NCBI RefSeq assembly: GCF_000282315.2 | Contig: NZ_AKJN02000001.1 | Coordinates: 1 to 42,431 of the forward strand | Source of the DNA: Pseudomonas sp. GM41(2012) | Lineage (GTDB): Bacteria > Pseudomonadota > Gammaproteobacteria > Pseudomonadales > Pseudomonadaceae | Direction of reading: 5' to 3' | DNA length: 42,431 bases | Position numbers and translations under genes: made by a program | Part shown: in pieces, positions 17,483 through 25,919 of the stretch | Position numbering within the stretch: the stretch's first letter is position 1 | Layout of the letters: every line of letters starts with the position of its first letter | Notes under the pieces: generated by a model | Database searches by the model: none | Seen by the model: only the letters and a program-made list of their open reading frames with translations | Told to the model about the DNA's origin: nothing

Positions 17483-17604
17483 TGTGGCGAGGGGGCTTGC
17501 CCCCGTTGGGCTGCGAAGCGGCCCCCTGCAATCTTTCAGACTTACCGAGTTGGCCGGTTTTACGACTGCTGCGCAGCCGAACGGGGGCAAGCCCCCTCGC
17601 CACA
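17483..17604. repeat. Paired inverted repeat, GGGGGCTTGCCCCC class
   Basis: TGTGGCGAGGGGGCTTGCCC and its complement flank a central spacer of about 75 bases that contains GCTGCGAAGC-like sequences. It lies between the convergent ends of the permease and lipase genes and may act as a two-way transcript end. A sequence-related pair with a GGATTCATCC core is at 34271-34391. Confidence 0.85.
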
Positions 17605-17609
17605 GGGGT

Positions 17610-18500
17610 CTAAACCCCGGCCGCTTTCAGCCGAGCAGCGTGCTCGACAAACAATCGGATCGGCTCGGCGCCCTTGCCCACCAAACCCAACGACTGATTG
17701 ACGATGTCGAAGTGATCCATCGGATACTCATCCCCAATCACCGTCCCAAGATGCGAGCTGTAACGCCCGACCATCCCGTCGCAATGCCCGATTTCTCGAA
17801 CGAAGGTTCTGGCAAACAAGCGACAACTGCGGTTAGTCCCATCAAACAGGTTTCGCCCGCGATCGGTCTTGCCCGGCTGCAAGGTCCCGGACCAGGAGTA
17901 ATACCGCACGCCGTTGACCTCTTCCGGCCCATGCCCGCCCCAGGCTTCAGGCAAGCCCTGTGGATAACGCTGGTTAAACAGCGCCACGCCTTCCGTCGTC
18001 AGTGAATGATGGGCGGCATGGATATCAACCGGCAATTTCGGCCCGTGATAACCGGTTTCCAGCAGGCTCATCAGCGCACTGATCCAACGCAGCAAAACGC
18101 TGAGCAAACGCCCCTTGGCGCTGTCTCCCGGATAGTGTTTGTGCAGGTAATCCGCCAGCTCCGAGCCGTGATTGGGTCCTGCCACCGAGGTGACCGAGGC
18201 GACCCGGTCCGGGCGTTTGGCCGCGGCATAGCGAGCGGTCAGCGCCCCTTGGCTGTGGCCGATCAGGTTGACTTTCTCTGCCCCGGTTTCCCGCAGGATT
18301 TCCTCGATCCGCGCCAGCAGTTGCTCGCCGCGCACTTCGCAGGAGTTGATGGGCGAGACCTGCACCGCGATCACCGTTGCGCCACCCCGGCGCAGCGCAG
18401 AAATGATCCCGTACCAATACGGATAGATCAGCAGACGGATAAACCCGAGCATTCCCGGGACCAGCACCAACGGGTAACGCGTGGCGGAACCTTGCGACAT
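17610..18500 (-). CDS. Triacylglycerol lipase, family I.1-like, without signal peptide
   Basis: A 296-residue alpha/beta-hydrolase. It opens with YPLVLVPGMLGF (oxyanion-hole region) and has the nucleophile elbow GHSQG with S83, D241 in CDGMVG and H263 in MDHFD. The Asp-to-His spacing of 22 equals that of secreted Pseudomonas aeruginosa LipA, and D265 matches the calcium ligand two residues after the His. It hydrolyses ester bonds of triglycerides (family knowledge). Unlike LipA there is no N-terminal signal peptide and no lipase foldase gene alongside, so a cytoplasmic or non-classically released enzyme is likely. It stands alone between a REP pair and the SMR gene. Confidence 0.88.
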   Translation of the reverse strand: MSQGSATRYPLVLVPGMLGFIRLLIYPYWYGIISALRRGGATVIAVQVSPINSCEVRGEQLLARIEEILRETGAEKVNLIGHSQGALTARYAAAKRPDRVASVTSVAGPNHGSELADYLHKHYPGDSAKGRLLSVLLRWISALMSLLETGYHGPKLPVDIHAAHHSLTTEGVALFNQRYPQGLPEAWGGHGPEEVNGVRYYSWSGTLQPGKTDRGRNLFDGTNRSCRLFARTFVREIGHCDGMVGRYSSHLGTVIGDEYPMDHFDIVNQSLGLVGKGAEPIRLFVEHAARLKAAGV

Positions 18501-18609
18501 GGGCGAACATCCTTGTGATCGGTGAGGTGACGCAAGGCTGAAGGCAAGACATCAGCCAAGCATCGGCATCGAAGATGACAACTCGACGACCAGTCTATGA
18601 CATCCCGCC

Positions 18610-18915
18610 CTACTTCAGCCCCACCACCCCCGCAACAATCAATCCGACCGACACCAGTTTAACCGCCGTCAGGCTTTCACCGAGCAACGCAAACCCGAGA
18701 AACACCGTGCCCAGTGAGCCGATGGCGGTCCAGATCGGGTAAGCGATGCTCACCGGTAACTCGCGCATGGCCAGGGTCAGGAAGTAGATCCCGCCCACCG
18801 CGGCCACCACGGTGATCATCGACGGCCAGAGCCGGGTGAAGCCCTCGGCGTACTTCATGCCCATGGCAAAGGTGACTTCGAAGCCGGCGGCGATCAGCAA
18901 AAACAGCCAGGCCAT
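18610..18915 (-). CDS. Small multidrug resistance (SMR) family exporter, SugE/Gdx-like
   Basis: A 101-residue protein with four transmembrane helices. The essential glutamate of SMR transporters is E13 in AAGFEVTFA. KYAEGFTRLWPS and YPIWTAIGSLG resemble the SugE (guanidinium exporter Gdx) branch more than EmrE, but subfamily assignment from these motifs is tentative. It functions as an antiparallel dimer in the inner membrane, exchanging protons for cations. Its ATG follows the azoreductase stop with no gap, and GGGAG sits six bases upstream inside that gene, so the two are translationally coupled. Confidence 0.87.
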   Translation of the reverse strand: MAWLFLLIAAGFEVTFAMGMKYAEGFTRLWPSMITVVAAVGGIYFLTLAMRELPVSIAYPIWTAIGSLGTVFLGFALLGESLTAVKLVSVGLIVAGVVGLK

Positions 18916-19554
18916 CTAGAACTCCCTGGCCAGCGCCCGCAAACGCTGCTCGGCCTCGGCGGCGGAGATCTGGAAGGTGCGTGCCTCGGACTCTTCGCCT
19001 TCGGCAGCCACGACCGTGATGTCGGTAATGCCGATGAACCCCAATGCCGTTCGCAACAACGGATCGGCATGGTTCATCGCCTCAAGTTCTCCACCCGGCC
19101 CGAAACCGAAACCGCCGCGACTGGTGACGATCAACGCCTTTTTGCCCTGCACCAGCGGCTCGTATTGAGCGACGCCATTGTCCAGGGTGTGATTGAAGGT
19201 CAGTCCCAACCGCACAATCTGATCGATCCAGGCCTTGAGGCCGCTGGGCACGCTGAAGTTGTGCATCGGCGTGGAAATCACCAACAAATCGTGACCAAGT
19301 AACTCGCCCACCAGTTCATCGCTGAACGCCAGGTCGGCCTGCATCGACAGCGGTCGCGCATCGGGTTCGGGGTAAAACGCGGCGGCCACAAAAGCCTCGT
19401 TGACCGGCGGAATCAACGCCCGACCGACTTCGCGACGGGTCAGGTGCGACTGCGGATTGGCCGCTTGCCAGGCGGAAAGAAACACCTCGGCCAAACGCCG
19501 GGAATGAGAGCGGTCGCCACGGGGACTGGCATGCACGGCAAGAATTGTGCTCAT
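18916..19554 (-). CDS. azoR: FMN-dependent NADH-azoreductase
   Basis: The protein has 212 residues from the ATG at 19554 (AGGAG six bases upstream), in the flavodoxin-like fold. It shows the FMN phosphate-binding segment [12 protein letters not shown] near residue 9, [18 protein letters not shown] in the middle and [11 protein letters not shown] that contacts the isoalloxazine ring. It reduces quinones and azo compounds with NADH (family knowledge). It is cotranscribed with the SMR exporter at 18610, suggesting a joint response to toxic compounds. A divergent LysR regulator with a palindrome in the shared intergenic region probably controls it. Confidence 0.93.
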   Translation of the reverse strand: MSTILAVHASPRGDRSHSRRLAEVFLSAWQAANPQSHLTRREVGRALIPPVNEAFVAAAFYPEPDARPLSMQADLAFSDELVGELLGHDLLVISTPMHNFSVPSGLKAWIDQIVRLGLTFNHTLDNGVAQYEPLVQGKKALIVTSRGGFGFGPGGELEAMNHADPLLRTALGFIGITDITVVAAEGEESEARTFQISAAEAEQRLRALAREF

Positions 19555-19645
19555 CTGAATCTCCTGAAGGACTAAACTCAAACTGCTTGTGGCTTGCAGC
19601 TTGAAGCGCGCAGCCGCCCCTCTTCAAATGAGCAAAAATCAGTCT

Positions 19646-19664
19646 GGATGAATTGATTTCATCC
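19646..19664. promoter_or_regulatory. Candidate LysR-type operator (T-N11-A palindrome)
   Basis: GGATGAA-TTGAT-TTCATCC is a perfect 7-base-pair dyad with a 5-base centre. Inside it, T at 19649 and A at 19661 are eleven bases apart, the classical LysR-box layout. It lies in the azoR/LysR gap, two bases before the ribosome-binding site of the LysR gene, a position suited to autoregulation. Confidence 0.55.
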
Positions 19665-19676
19665 ATGGAGCTTTCA

Positions 19677-20630
19677 ATGTTTGCCTCGCTGCCGCTGACC
19701 GCCCTGCGCGCCTTTGAATCCGCCTCGCGCCTGCTGAGCTTCAAGGCAGCCGCCGAAGAACTCTCGGTGACGCCGACGGCGGTTTCCCATCAGATTCGTT
19801 CGCTGGAGTCCTGGCTCGGCGTGCCGCTGTTCGAGCGGTTGCCACGGCAAGTTCGCCTGACGGACTGCGGTGAACGGCTGTTCCACAGCTTGCACAGTGC
19901 CTTGCTGGAAGTGGCGCAAAGTGTCGAAACCTTGCGCCCGCAACGCAGCGGCGCGAGCCTGACGATCTCCACCACCGCCGCTTTCGCTGCATTGTGGCTG
20001 GTACCCCGGCTGGGCCGGTTCTACGCCCGGCACCCGAACATCAGCCTGCGACTCGATACCCATTGCGAAGTCATCGATCTGCATCAGGACGCCAGCGTCG
20101 ATCTGGTGGTTCGCTACAGCCTCGATGACTACCCGAACCTTTATGGCCTGTGTCTGTTCGACGAATCCTTCGGCGTCTATGGCTCGCCCGAGCAAGTCGC
20201 CCTGGCCGCCAGACAAGCGCCGACGCTGATCAGCGTGCGCTGGCACAACTCCAAACTGTACGCCCACGGCTGGGAAGCCTGGTGCGCGCAGTCCGGCGAT
20301 AAGTGGCTTGCGGGGAAGCCAGCGGTCCGTGAGTACGACGAAGAGCATTACGCCCTGCAAGCGGCGATTGCCGGGCAAGGCCTGGTGCTGGCGAGCAATA
20401 TTCTGGTGTCCGAGAGCGTGGCCAGTGGTTTGCTGGTGGCTTACAAGGGTGAGGTTCAGGTCGATGGTGCCGGTTACGCGGCACTGTGCGTGCCGGGGCG
20501 CGAACGGCATCCGCCGGTGCGGGCGTTTTTTGCGTGGCTGCAGGAAGAAGCTCGATTGTCTGGTCTATTGCCAAGATCGCAGCCTTCGGCAGCTGCGGAT
20601 GACTTGGCGGACATTCTGAAAGATTTGTAA
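19677..20630 (+). CDS. LysR-family transcriptional regulator (GcvA-like)
   Basis: The protein has 317 residues from the ATG at 19677 (GGAG six bases upstream). The N-terminal winged helix-turn-helix (about 1-60: LTALRAFESASRLLSFKAAAEELSVTPTAVSHQI) is of the GcvA type; a periplasmic-binding-protein-like effector domain follows from about 90. It is divergent from azoR-SMR and probably regulates that operon. The inducer is unknown. Confidence 0.9.
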   Translation: MFASLPLTALRAFESASRLLSFKAAAEELSVTPTAVSHQIRSLESWLGVPLFERLPRQVRLTDCGERLFHSLHSALLEVAQSVETLRPQRSGASLTISTTAAFAALWLVPRLGRFYARHPNISLRLDTHCEVIDLHQDASVDLVVRYSLDDYPNLYGLCLFDESFGVYGSPEQVALAARQAPTLISVRWHNSKLYAHGWEAWCAQSGDKWLAGKPAVREYDEEHYALQAAIAGQGLVLASNILVSESVASGLLVAYKGEVQVDGAGYAALCVPGRERHPPVRAFFAWLQEEARLSGLLPRSQPSAAADDLADILKDL

Positions 20631-20641
20631 TGCCTGTTAAT

Positions 20642-20722
20642 CGCCATCGCGGGCAAGCCATGCTCCTACAGGTTTCGTGTCGGGCTCGAGATCTGTAGGA
20701 GCATGGCTTGCCCGCGATGGCG
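20642..20722. repeat. Paired REP element, GCGGGCAAGCC class, perfect 29-bp arms
   Basis: CGCCATCGCGGGCAAGCCAT and its continuation TGCTCCTACA pair without a mismatch with the arm at 20694-20722; the spacer is 23 bases. It lies between the convergent LysR and AsmA genes. Confidence 0.92.
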
Positions 20723-20742
20723 TCATAACAGACGCCAACGGA

Positions 20743-22818
20743 TTACCGGGTGGGTTTGACAGTGACTGGCGCCTTGCCGGCCTTCATCTGCTCCAGCAAC
20801 GGCGCACACTGATTCGGTTCGCCAGCGCTCGGCGCTATCAGCGCCAGCAAGCCCGCCGCCGGCGCGGCAATCACACCCAGTGCAACCATTCCGGCCCCGC
20901 GCAGCATCAGCGGCACAGCCTTCACACCGGCATCAGGTTTGATGAACTTACCCCGCACATACAGCGGCGAACGCAGCGAAATCACGCGCCAGCCCTTGGA
21001 TTCCGGGGTGATGGTCAGGTCCAGTTGCTCAGTCGCCATGTTGGCGGTGCCATCGATGTAAACGATCGCGTTTTCGGTATCGAAGACGAACAGGCGCGTA
21101 GTCGCCAGTCCGGTCTTGATGTCGAAGTCGGCGGCGGCGCAGTTGATCTTCACCTCCTTGTCGCCAAAGATCTTGCCCACCACATAGTTGCCGACGTTCA
21201 GCCCGGCCAGCTCCATCAACTCGCGGCTGATAGCGCCATCGTTAATCAGCATCTTCAGATTGCCATTGGCGGTGCCCAGCAGTTTGGCCACCGAGTTGCC
21301 ACGACCGGTGATGTCGGCATCGCCATTGAGTTCGCCGAAACTGGTTTTCATCGTCTCAAAGGTCGGGAACAACTGCTTGAGTTTGAACTTGCGTGCGGTG
21401 AGTTTGGCCCGGCCTTCCAACGGTTCGGTTTGGCCATTGAGGCGAATCTGAGCATCCAGGTTGCCGCCGGCGACACCGAAGCGCAGGGGTTCAAGGCTGA
21501 GCACGCCGTCAGTGAGTATCAGGTGGGTGTAGAGATCGTTGAACGGCAGTTTTTCACTGTGGACGATGCGCTTGCCAGTGAACTCGACGTCAGCGTCCAT
21601 AACGCGCCAGCGCTCGGTTTTGAACTCTTCGACCGGCAATACCTTGTCCGCCGGCTGCTTGCTTTCGCCGCCACGGGCCTTTTGTTTGGCGTTGGAATCG
21701 GCGCCGATCAGCGGCGCCAGGTCGGCAAACAGCAGTTGATTGGAAACCAGCGATCCGCTCAGCTTCGGGCGCGGCTGACTGGCGACATAGGTCAGGCTGC
21801 CATGGATATCGCTCTGACCGATCTTGCCGTTGAATTCTTCGTAACGGAACACTGCGCCGTCCGCTTCATGCAGCTTGGCGATCAAGTGGCCGTCAGTCTC
21901 GTACGGTGGCGTGTCCGGCAGGGTTACGCCGGTCAGCGGGTAGAGATTGCCCAGGCTGGTGCCGGCCAGTTTCAGGCGCAAGTCCAGGGCGCCGAGGTTC
22001 AGTGGATCAGTGAGGGTACCGGCCAGTTCGACACGGGTGTCGGCGATGTTCACTTTTGCTTGAAGCGGGAACGGTCTGGCCGCGTCCTGCAACGCCAGCA
22101 GGCCGCCGACCTTGCCTTCGCCCGCGAGTGTCTGGCCGTGGTATTGGCCTTTGACCTTCAGCGCGAACGCATAATCCTGCGGCGCGGCACCCTTTTCCGA
22201 TGCCGTTTTCGCGGCTTTGTCACCGACGATGTCACTGAACGGAATCGGTTTGCCCAGCGGGTCGATGATCAAGTCGAGCTGAGTCTTCAGGCTCTGGTCG
22301 TCGAGGATGACATGGCCTTTGTCGAAGCCGATCGCACCGATGTCCACCACCCAGCTTGAAGGCTCGGCATTCGGGTCTTTGGGGTCGAACTTGAAGGTCC
22401 AGTTTGCACGACCGTCGGCCAGGCGCTGGAGGTCGGCATTCGGTTCGGTCAGGTCAATACGCGGGATCACCACGCGCTGTGCCAGCAAGGCCAGGGGCGA
22501 GATGCGCAACTCGACGCGTTTGAGGGAGACCATCTGCGGCTTCTTCGACCAGTCCGGGTTGCCCAGGCTCAAGTCCTGCGCCACGACATGCGGCCACGGC
22601 ACCCACGCGCGCCAGCCGCTCTCGTCAGGCTCACGCTGCCAGACCACCGCGAGGTTGCCGTTGATGGCGAACGGGCGGTGCAGCTCTTCGGAAACTTTGG
22701 CGTTAAGCGGTGGTTTGATCCGGTTCCAATCGAAGAACGCGATGATCAGAACCAGTACGGCCAGCAGGACAACAAGGCTGGCGAGGGTCCAGGTAAAAAC
22801 TTTACGAATGCGCGTCAT
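20743..22818 (-). CDS. AsmA-family envelope protein
   Basis: The protein has 691 residues from the ATG at 22818 (AGGAG nine bases upstream). One N-terminal membrane anchor (about 7-29, VFTWTLASLVVLLAVLVLIIAFF) is followed by a long periplasmic beta-rich region. The N-terminal AsmA segment includes INGNLAVVW and PRIDLTEPNADLQR; the C-terminal AsmA domain includes DITGRGNSVAKLLGTANGNL and YIDGTANMATEQLDLTITPESKG. AsmA-like proteins are bridge-like proteins implicated in phospholipid transport and outer-membrane assembly (family knowledge). Which paralogue this is cannot be told. A long opposite-strand reading frame over it is a high-GC shadow. Confidence 0.9.
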   Translation of the reverse strand: MTRIRKVFTWTLASLVVLLAVLVLIIAFFDWNRIKPPLNAKVSEELHRPFAINGNLAVVWQREPDESGWRAWVPWPHVVAQDLSLGNPDWSKKPQMVSLKRVELRISPLALLAQRVVIPRIDLTEPNADLQRLADGRANWTFKFDPKDPNAEPSSWVVDIGAIGFDKGHVILDDQSLKTQLDLIIDPLGKPIPFSDIVGDKAAKTASEKGAAPQDYAFALKVKGQYHGQTLAGEGKVGGLLALQDAARPFPLQAKVNIADTRVELAGTLTDPLNLGALDLRLKLAGTSLGNLYPLTGVTLPDTPPYETDGHLIAKLHEADGAVFRYEEFNGKIGQSDIHGSLTYVASQPRPKLSGSLVSNQLLFADLAPLIGADSNAKQKARGGESKQPADKVLPVEEFKTERWRVMDADVEFTGKRIVHSEKLPFNDLYTHLILTDGVLSLEPLRFGVAGGNLDAQIRLNGQTEPLEGRAKLTARKFKLKQLFPTFETMKTSFGELNGDADITGRGNSVAKLLGTANGNLKMLINDGAISRELMELAGLNVGNYVVGKIFGDKEVKINCAAADFDIKTGLATTRLFVFDTENAIVYIDGTANMATEQLDLTITPESKGWRVISLRSPLYVRGKFIKPDAGVKAVPLMLRGAGMVALGVIAAPAAGLLALIAPSAGEPNQCAPLLEQMKAGKAPVTVKPTR

Positions 22819-23204
22819 TGCACAGGGCTCCTGATACGACTGAGCGCCCTGACTGCGACGCATGTTTGAAACGTTAGGCCAGAACTGGCCTGCCATGGAG
22901 TCTAGGACTGGGAAACGATGCGCGGGTTTAACCGAAATGCCGCTTAACGTTCAAATAATCGGTCGGCGACAGGATGCCCCCCAATCCAGCGTTACCGGCC
23001 CCGCACTTTTGCAAGGCGCAAGTGGGTCGAAAATACCCACCGCAGGGCAAAAACGTCCACCGGAAACGCCCGATTTAGAGCGGTTTAACGGAACAATCAA
23101 TTCCGTTGATTATTACCATTGCGTTTATGAACTTTTGTATCGACTTATCGAGAGTAGCATTGCCCTCGTACCCACTTTATCGCCCTCCAACGGAGCACCC
23201 AATC
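22819..23204. other. Intergenic region between divergent AsmA and repeat-protein genes
   Basis: This 386-base gap holds two small dyads: GTGGGT-N7-ACCCAC at 23022-23040 and CGGAA-N7-TTCCG at 23089-23105. The second lies about 100 bases before the repeat-protein start, in an AT-rich stretch where a promoter is likely. No convincing -35/-10 pair or gene was found. Confidence 0.5.
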
Positions 23205-23675
23205 ATGAAACGCCAATTACTGCTTAGCCTTACACTTTCAATGCTGGCCAGCACGGCTTTCGCCCTGCCAGCTGCTGACCAGGCAACCCCACAAGTCAAA
23301 TCCACCCACTCGGTGTTCAGCCAAACTGTCGCCGAAGGTGGCAATGATCGCCTGAAAGAAAAAGGCCTGATCACCCAGGATGGCTCGGATCGCACTCCAC
23401 AAGGTCAAACCCTGGCTGCTGATGGTTCCGATCGCACTCCACAGGGTCAAACCCTGGCTGCTGACGGTTCCGATCGTACTCCTCAAGGCCAAACCCTGGC
23501 TGCTGACGGTTCCGACCGCACTCCACAAGGTCAAACCTTGGCTGCTGACGGTTCCGACCGCACTCCACAAGGTCAAACCCTGGCTGCTGACGGTTCCGAT
23601 CGCACTCCACAAGGTCAAACCCTGGCCGAAGGTGGTGGTGACCGTGTCATCGAACGCAACAGCGCTTTGAGCTGA
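23205..23675 (+). CDS. Secreted repeat protein with six perfect 14-residue repeats
   Basis: The protein has 156 residues from the ATG at 23205 (CGGAG nine bases upstream). A signal peptide (MKRQLLLSLTLSMLASTAFA) predicts export. The mature part is hydrophilic: a degenerate unit AEGGNDRLKEKG, six identical units DGSDRTPQGQTLAA, then AEGGGDRVIERN. Each unit carries a G-x-DR motif. The DNA period is 42 bases, so the tract can gain or lose whole units without a frameshift. I do not recognise a defined function. Similar small Pseudomonas exported repeat proteins sometimes carry the label phage infection protein, but I cannot support that role from sequence. It ends at a good terminator. Confidence 0.82.
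   Translation: MKRQLLLSLTLSMLASTAFALPAADQATPQVKSTHSVFSQTVAEGGNDRLKEKGLITQDGSDRTPQGQTLAADGSDRTPQGQTLAADGSDRTPQGQTLAADGSDRTPQGQTLAADGSDRTPQGQTLAADGSDRTPQGQTLAEGGGDRVIERNSALS
23379..23630. repeat. Six tandem 42-bp coding repeats
   Basis: Six in-frame copies encode DGSDRTPQGQTLAA; the last residue becomes E. The copies differ at a few synonymous positions (for example GGTTCCGATCGC against GGTTCCGACCGC), so protein identity is higher than DNA identity. All six reading frames stay open through the tract because the period is a multiple of three. Confidence 0.95.
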
Positions 23676-23690
23676 GCCAATGGCGGCCCT

Positions 23691-23723
23691 GAAAAAAAGC
23701 CCAATCCCCGGATTGGGCTTTTG
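23691..23723 (+). terminator. Intrinsic terminator after the repeat-protein gene
   Basis: AGCCCAATC-CCCG-GATTGGGCT is a perfect 9-base-pair stem with a tetraloop, flanked by AAAAAA on the left and TTTT on the right. It could act on both strands. Confidence 0.9.
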
Positions 23724-23832
23724 ACGTTATAGACGCCTCACTTTCCCCGCTTGACTCCCTGATAGTCATTCGACGCCGGCAAAGCCGATTTGCTAGAGTG
23801 CGCCGCTGTCTTATCCAGAAAACACCCTTGCG

Positions 23833-24465
23833 ATGCTGCCCCGCGCCGAACAGAAACAACAGACCCGCAACGCCCTGATGGACGCTGCCCGCCACTTGAT
23901 GGAATGCGGCCGAGGATTCGGCAGCCTGAGCCTGCGCGAAGTCGCCAGAACCGCGGGGATCGTGCCCACCGGTTTCTACCGGCATTTCGCCGATATGGAT
24001 GAACTGGGCCTGGTGCTGGTGAGTGAAGTCGGTCAGACCTTCCGCGAAACCATTCGCCTGGTGCGCCACAACGAGTTCGTCATGGGCGGCATCATTGACG
24101 CCTCGGTGCGGATCTTTCTCGATGTGGTCACGGCCAATCGCTCGCAGTTCCTGTTTCTCGCTCGCGAGCAATACGGCGGCTCGCTGCCGGTGCGGTTGGC
24201 CATCGGTCGATTGCGCGAAGACATCAGCTCGGACCTGGCGGCCGACTTGTCCTTGATGCCGAAGCTGCAACACCTGGACATCGCCGGCCTGAGCGTCATG
24301 GCTGATCTGATTGTCAAAAGCGTGTTCGCGACCTTGCCGGACATCATTGATCCGCCTGCCGAGGCGCTGCCCGAGCATCTGACGCCACAGGCGAAAATTA
24401 CCCAGCAGTTGCGTTTTATCTTTATTGGCCTCAAACACTGGCAAGGCCTCGGCAGTACCGAGTAA
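23833..24465 (+). CDS. TetR-family regulator, FabR-like
   Basis: A 210-residue protein. The N-terminal helix-turn-helix (SLSLREVARTAGIVPTGFYRHF, about 34-55, then DMDELGL) closely resembles E. coli FabR, the repressor of unsaturated fatty-acid synthesis, and the C-terminus keeps the family's QLRFIFIGLKHW pattern. Homology suggests control of membrane lipid genes, but no desaturase or fab gene is adjacent. The ribosome-binding site is weak (no clear GGAG before the ATG at 23833), so the start is moderately sure. Confidence 0.85.
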   Translation: MLPRAEQKQQTRNALMDAARHLMECGRGFGSLSLREVARTAGIVPTGFYRHFADMDELGLVLVSEVGQTFRETIRLVRHNEFVMGGIIDASVRIFLDVVTANRSQFLFLAREQYGGSLPVRLAIGRLREDISSDLAADLSLMPKLQHLDIAGLSVMADLIVKSVFATLPDIIDPPAEALPEHLTPQAKITQQLRFIFIGLKHWQGLGSTE

Positions 24466-24476
24466 ATACACCCCCC

Positions 24477-24566
24477 TGTGGGAGCGAGCCTGCTCGCGAT
24501 AGCGTCGCAACAGTCAACACTTGATGTGACTGATACTCCGCCATCGCGAGCAGGCTCGCTCCCACA
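24477..24566. repeat. Paired REP element
   Basis: Inverted copies of TGTGGGAGCGAGCCTGCTCG with ATs on the inner edge, about 42 bases apart, between the TetR gene and ureE. It is the main REP class of the window. Confidence 0.92.
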
Positions 24567-24710
24567 TTGGTGCGCGAAAACCCCACACGCACCAACATGA
24601 TCCAAAATTCTGAAACATCCACTGAGCTCCGACAGGCATTTCCTACGCATCACCCGATTGGCAAGCCCCTTGCTCTAGCCTAAGCATTGTCCATTGCTGG
24701 AAGCCTTCCG

Positions 24711-25211
24711 ATGCTGGTGATTCATCGCAGAATCGACTCTCAACCCGTCTGGGCCGCCGAGTTGCACCTGACCTTCGAAGCCCGGAGCAAAAGCCGGTTG
24801 CGCTGTTTCAGTGCCGAGGGTGAAGACGTCGGGCTGTTTTTGGAGCGCGGTCAGCCACCGCTGCATGACGGCGAGTTCCTGCAAGCCGAAGACGGGCGCA
24901 TCGTGCGGGTTTGCGCCCGGGCCGAACAACTGCTGCACGTCACCTGCGCCAATGCTTTCGAACTGACTCGCGCCGCCTATCACCTCGGCAACCGCCACGT
25001 TGCCCTGCAAGTCGGTGACGGCTGGTTGCGCCTGCTCGACGACTACGTGCTCAAGGCCATGCTCGAACAGCTTGATGCCAAGGTCGAAAACATTGAAGCG
25101 CCGTTCCAGCCGGAACACGGCGCCTATGGCGGCGGCCATCACCATTCGCGCCACGGCGACGAAGACTTCAACTACCCGCCGAAGCTGCACCAGTTCGGCG
25201 TTCGGTTATGA
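24711..25211 (+). CDS. ureE: Urease accessory protein UreE (nickel metallochaperone)
   Basis: The protein has 166 residues from the ATG at 24711 (GGAAG seven bases upstream). UreE delivers nickel to the UreDFG-urease complex. The sequence has the N-terminal peptide-binding domain, the central metal domain with AYHLGNRHVALQV (the conserved nickel His) and a His-rich tail (GGGHHHSRHGDED) that can bind extra nickel. It is first in ureE-ureF-ureG-hupE and overlaps ureF by four bases. Structural urease genes are not in the window. Confidence 0.95.
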   Translation: MLVIHRRIDSQPVWAAELHLTFEARSKSRLRCFSAEGEDVGLFLERGQPPLHDGEFLQAEDGRIVRVCARAEQLLHVTCANAFELTRAAYHLGNRHVALQVGDGWLRLLDDYVLKAMLEQLDAKVENIEAPFQPEHGAYGGGHHHSRHGDEDFNYPPKLHQFGVRL

Positions 25212-25882
25212 ACCCAGCCTGGGCGCTGTTGCGCCTGGCCAGTCCGCAGTTGCCGATTGGCGGTTACAGCTATTCCCAAGGTCTGGAAATGGCGGTGGAT
25301 AACGGCCGGGTGAATGATCCTGACAGCGCCCGTCGCTGGATCAGTGATCAGTTACTGCTGAACCTGGCGCGTTTCGAAGCGCCGCTGCTGCTCGCCCATT
25401 GCGTGGCCGCCGTTGATGAAAACTGGGGCGAACTGCTGCAACGCTGCGAAGAGCATCGCGCCAGTCGGGAAACCCGCGAGTTGCATCAGGAGAGCCGGCA
25501 GATGGGCTATTCCCTTCAACAACTGCTCAACGGTTTGCCTGAGCTTGATGCTCCGGCCCGCACCTTTCTTGAACAACGTCCCGAGCCGCACTTGGCCCTC
25601 GGCTGGGCACTGGCCGCTCGCGCCTGGAATATCAGCCCGCAAGACGCGCTGGCAGCGTGGCTCTGGAGTTGGCTGGAAAACCAACTGGCCGTGCTGATGA
25701 AAACCCTGCCACTGGGCCAGCAAGCCGCGCAACGCCTGACCAGCCAATTGCTGCCGCTGCTGCAAGAGGCTCAGCAGAACGCCACCCGAATCAACCCCGA
25801 ACACTATGGCAGCGCCGCTTTTGGCCTGTCCCTGGCGTGCATGGCCCATGAGCGCCAGTACAGCCGTCTATTCCGTTCCTAG
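25208..25882 (+). CDS. ureF: Urease accessory protein UreF
   Basis: A 224-residue all-helical protein starting inside the ureE stop (ATGA overlap), so translation is coupled. It has the family hallmark [14 protein letters not shown] near residue 17, and the C-terminal block [29 protein letters not shown]. UreF bridges UreD and UreG and acts as a checkpoint for the GTPase during nickel insertion (family knowledge). Confidence 0.95.
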   Translation: MNPAWALLRLASPQLPIGGYSYSQGLEMAVDNGRVNDPDSARRWISDQLLLNLARFEAPLLLAHCVAAVDENWGELLQRCEEHRASRETRELHQESRQMGYSLQQLLNGLPELDAPARTFLEQRPEPHLALGWALAARAWNISPQDALAAWLWSWLENQLAVLMKTLPLGQQAAQRLTSQLLPLLQEAQQNATRINPEHYGSAAFGLSLACMAHERQYSRLFRS

Positions 25883-25884
25883 GG

Positions 25885-25911
25885 CCTGTTATTTTGGCCC
25901 TGTTATTTTGG
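25885..25911. repeat. Tandem 14-base duplication in the ureF-ureG spacer
   Basis: CCTGTTATTTTGG occurs twice, at 25885-25897 and 25899-25911, with a one-base spacer. The second copy runs directly into the GGAG of the ureG ribosome-binding site. Without the duplication the ureF-ureG spacer would be about 23 bases, so this looks like a slippage duplication. Confidence 0.85.
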
Positions 25912-25919
25912 AGAAGCAC

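Noticed and set aside
20677..22359. 560-codon plus-strand reading frame
   Set aside because: It lies wholly opposite the AsmA-family gene, which has an anchor helix, a good ribosome-binding site and family motifs; the opposite frame has low-complexity His/Gln/Arg-rich composition typical of GC-rich shadows.
23089..23125. Fur- or Zur-like box upstream of the repeat-protein gene
   Set aside because: The AT-rich stretch matches neither consensus well enough; only the small CGGAA/TTCCG dyad is reported.
23238..23618. Minus-strand repetitive reading frames over the 42-bp repeats
   Set aside because: All frames stay open because the repeat period is a multiple of three; only the plus-strand frame has a signal peptide, a ribosome-binding site and a terminator.
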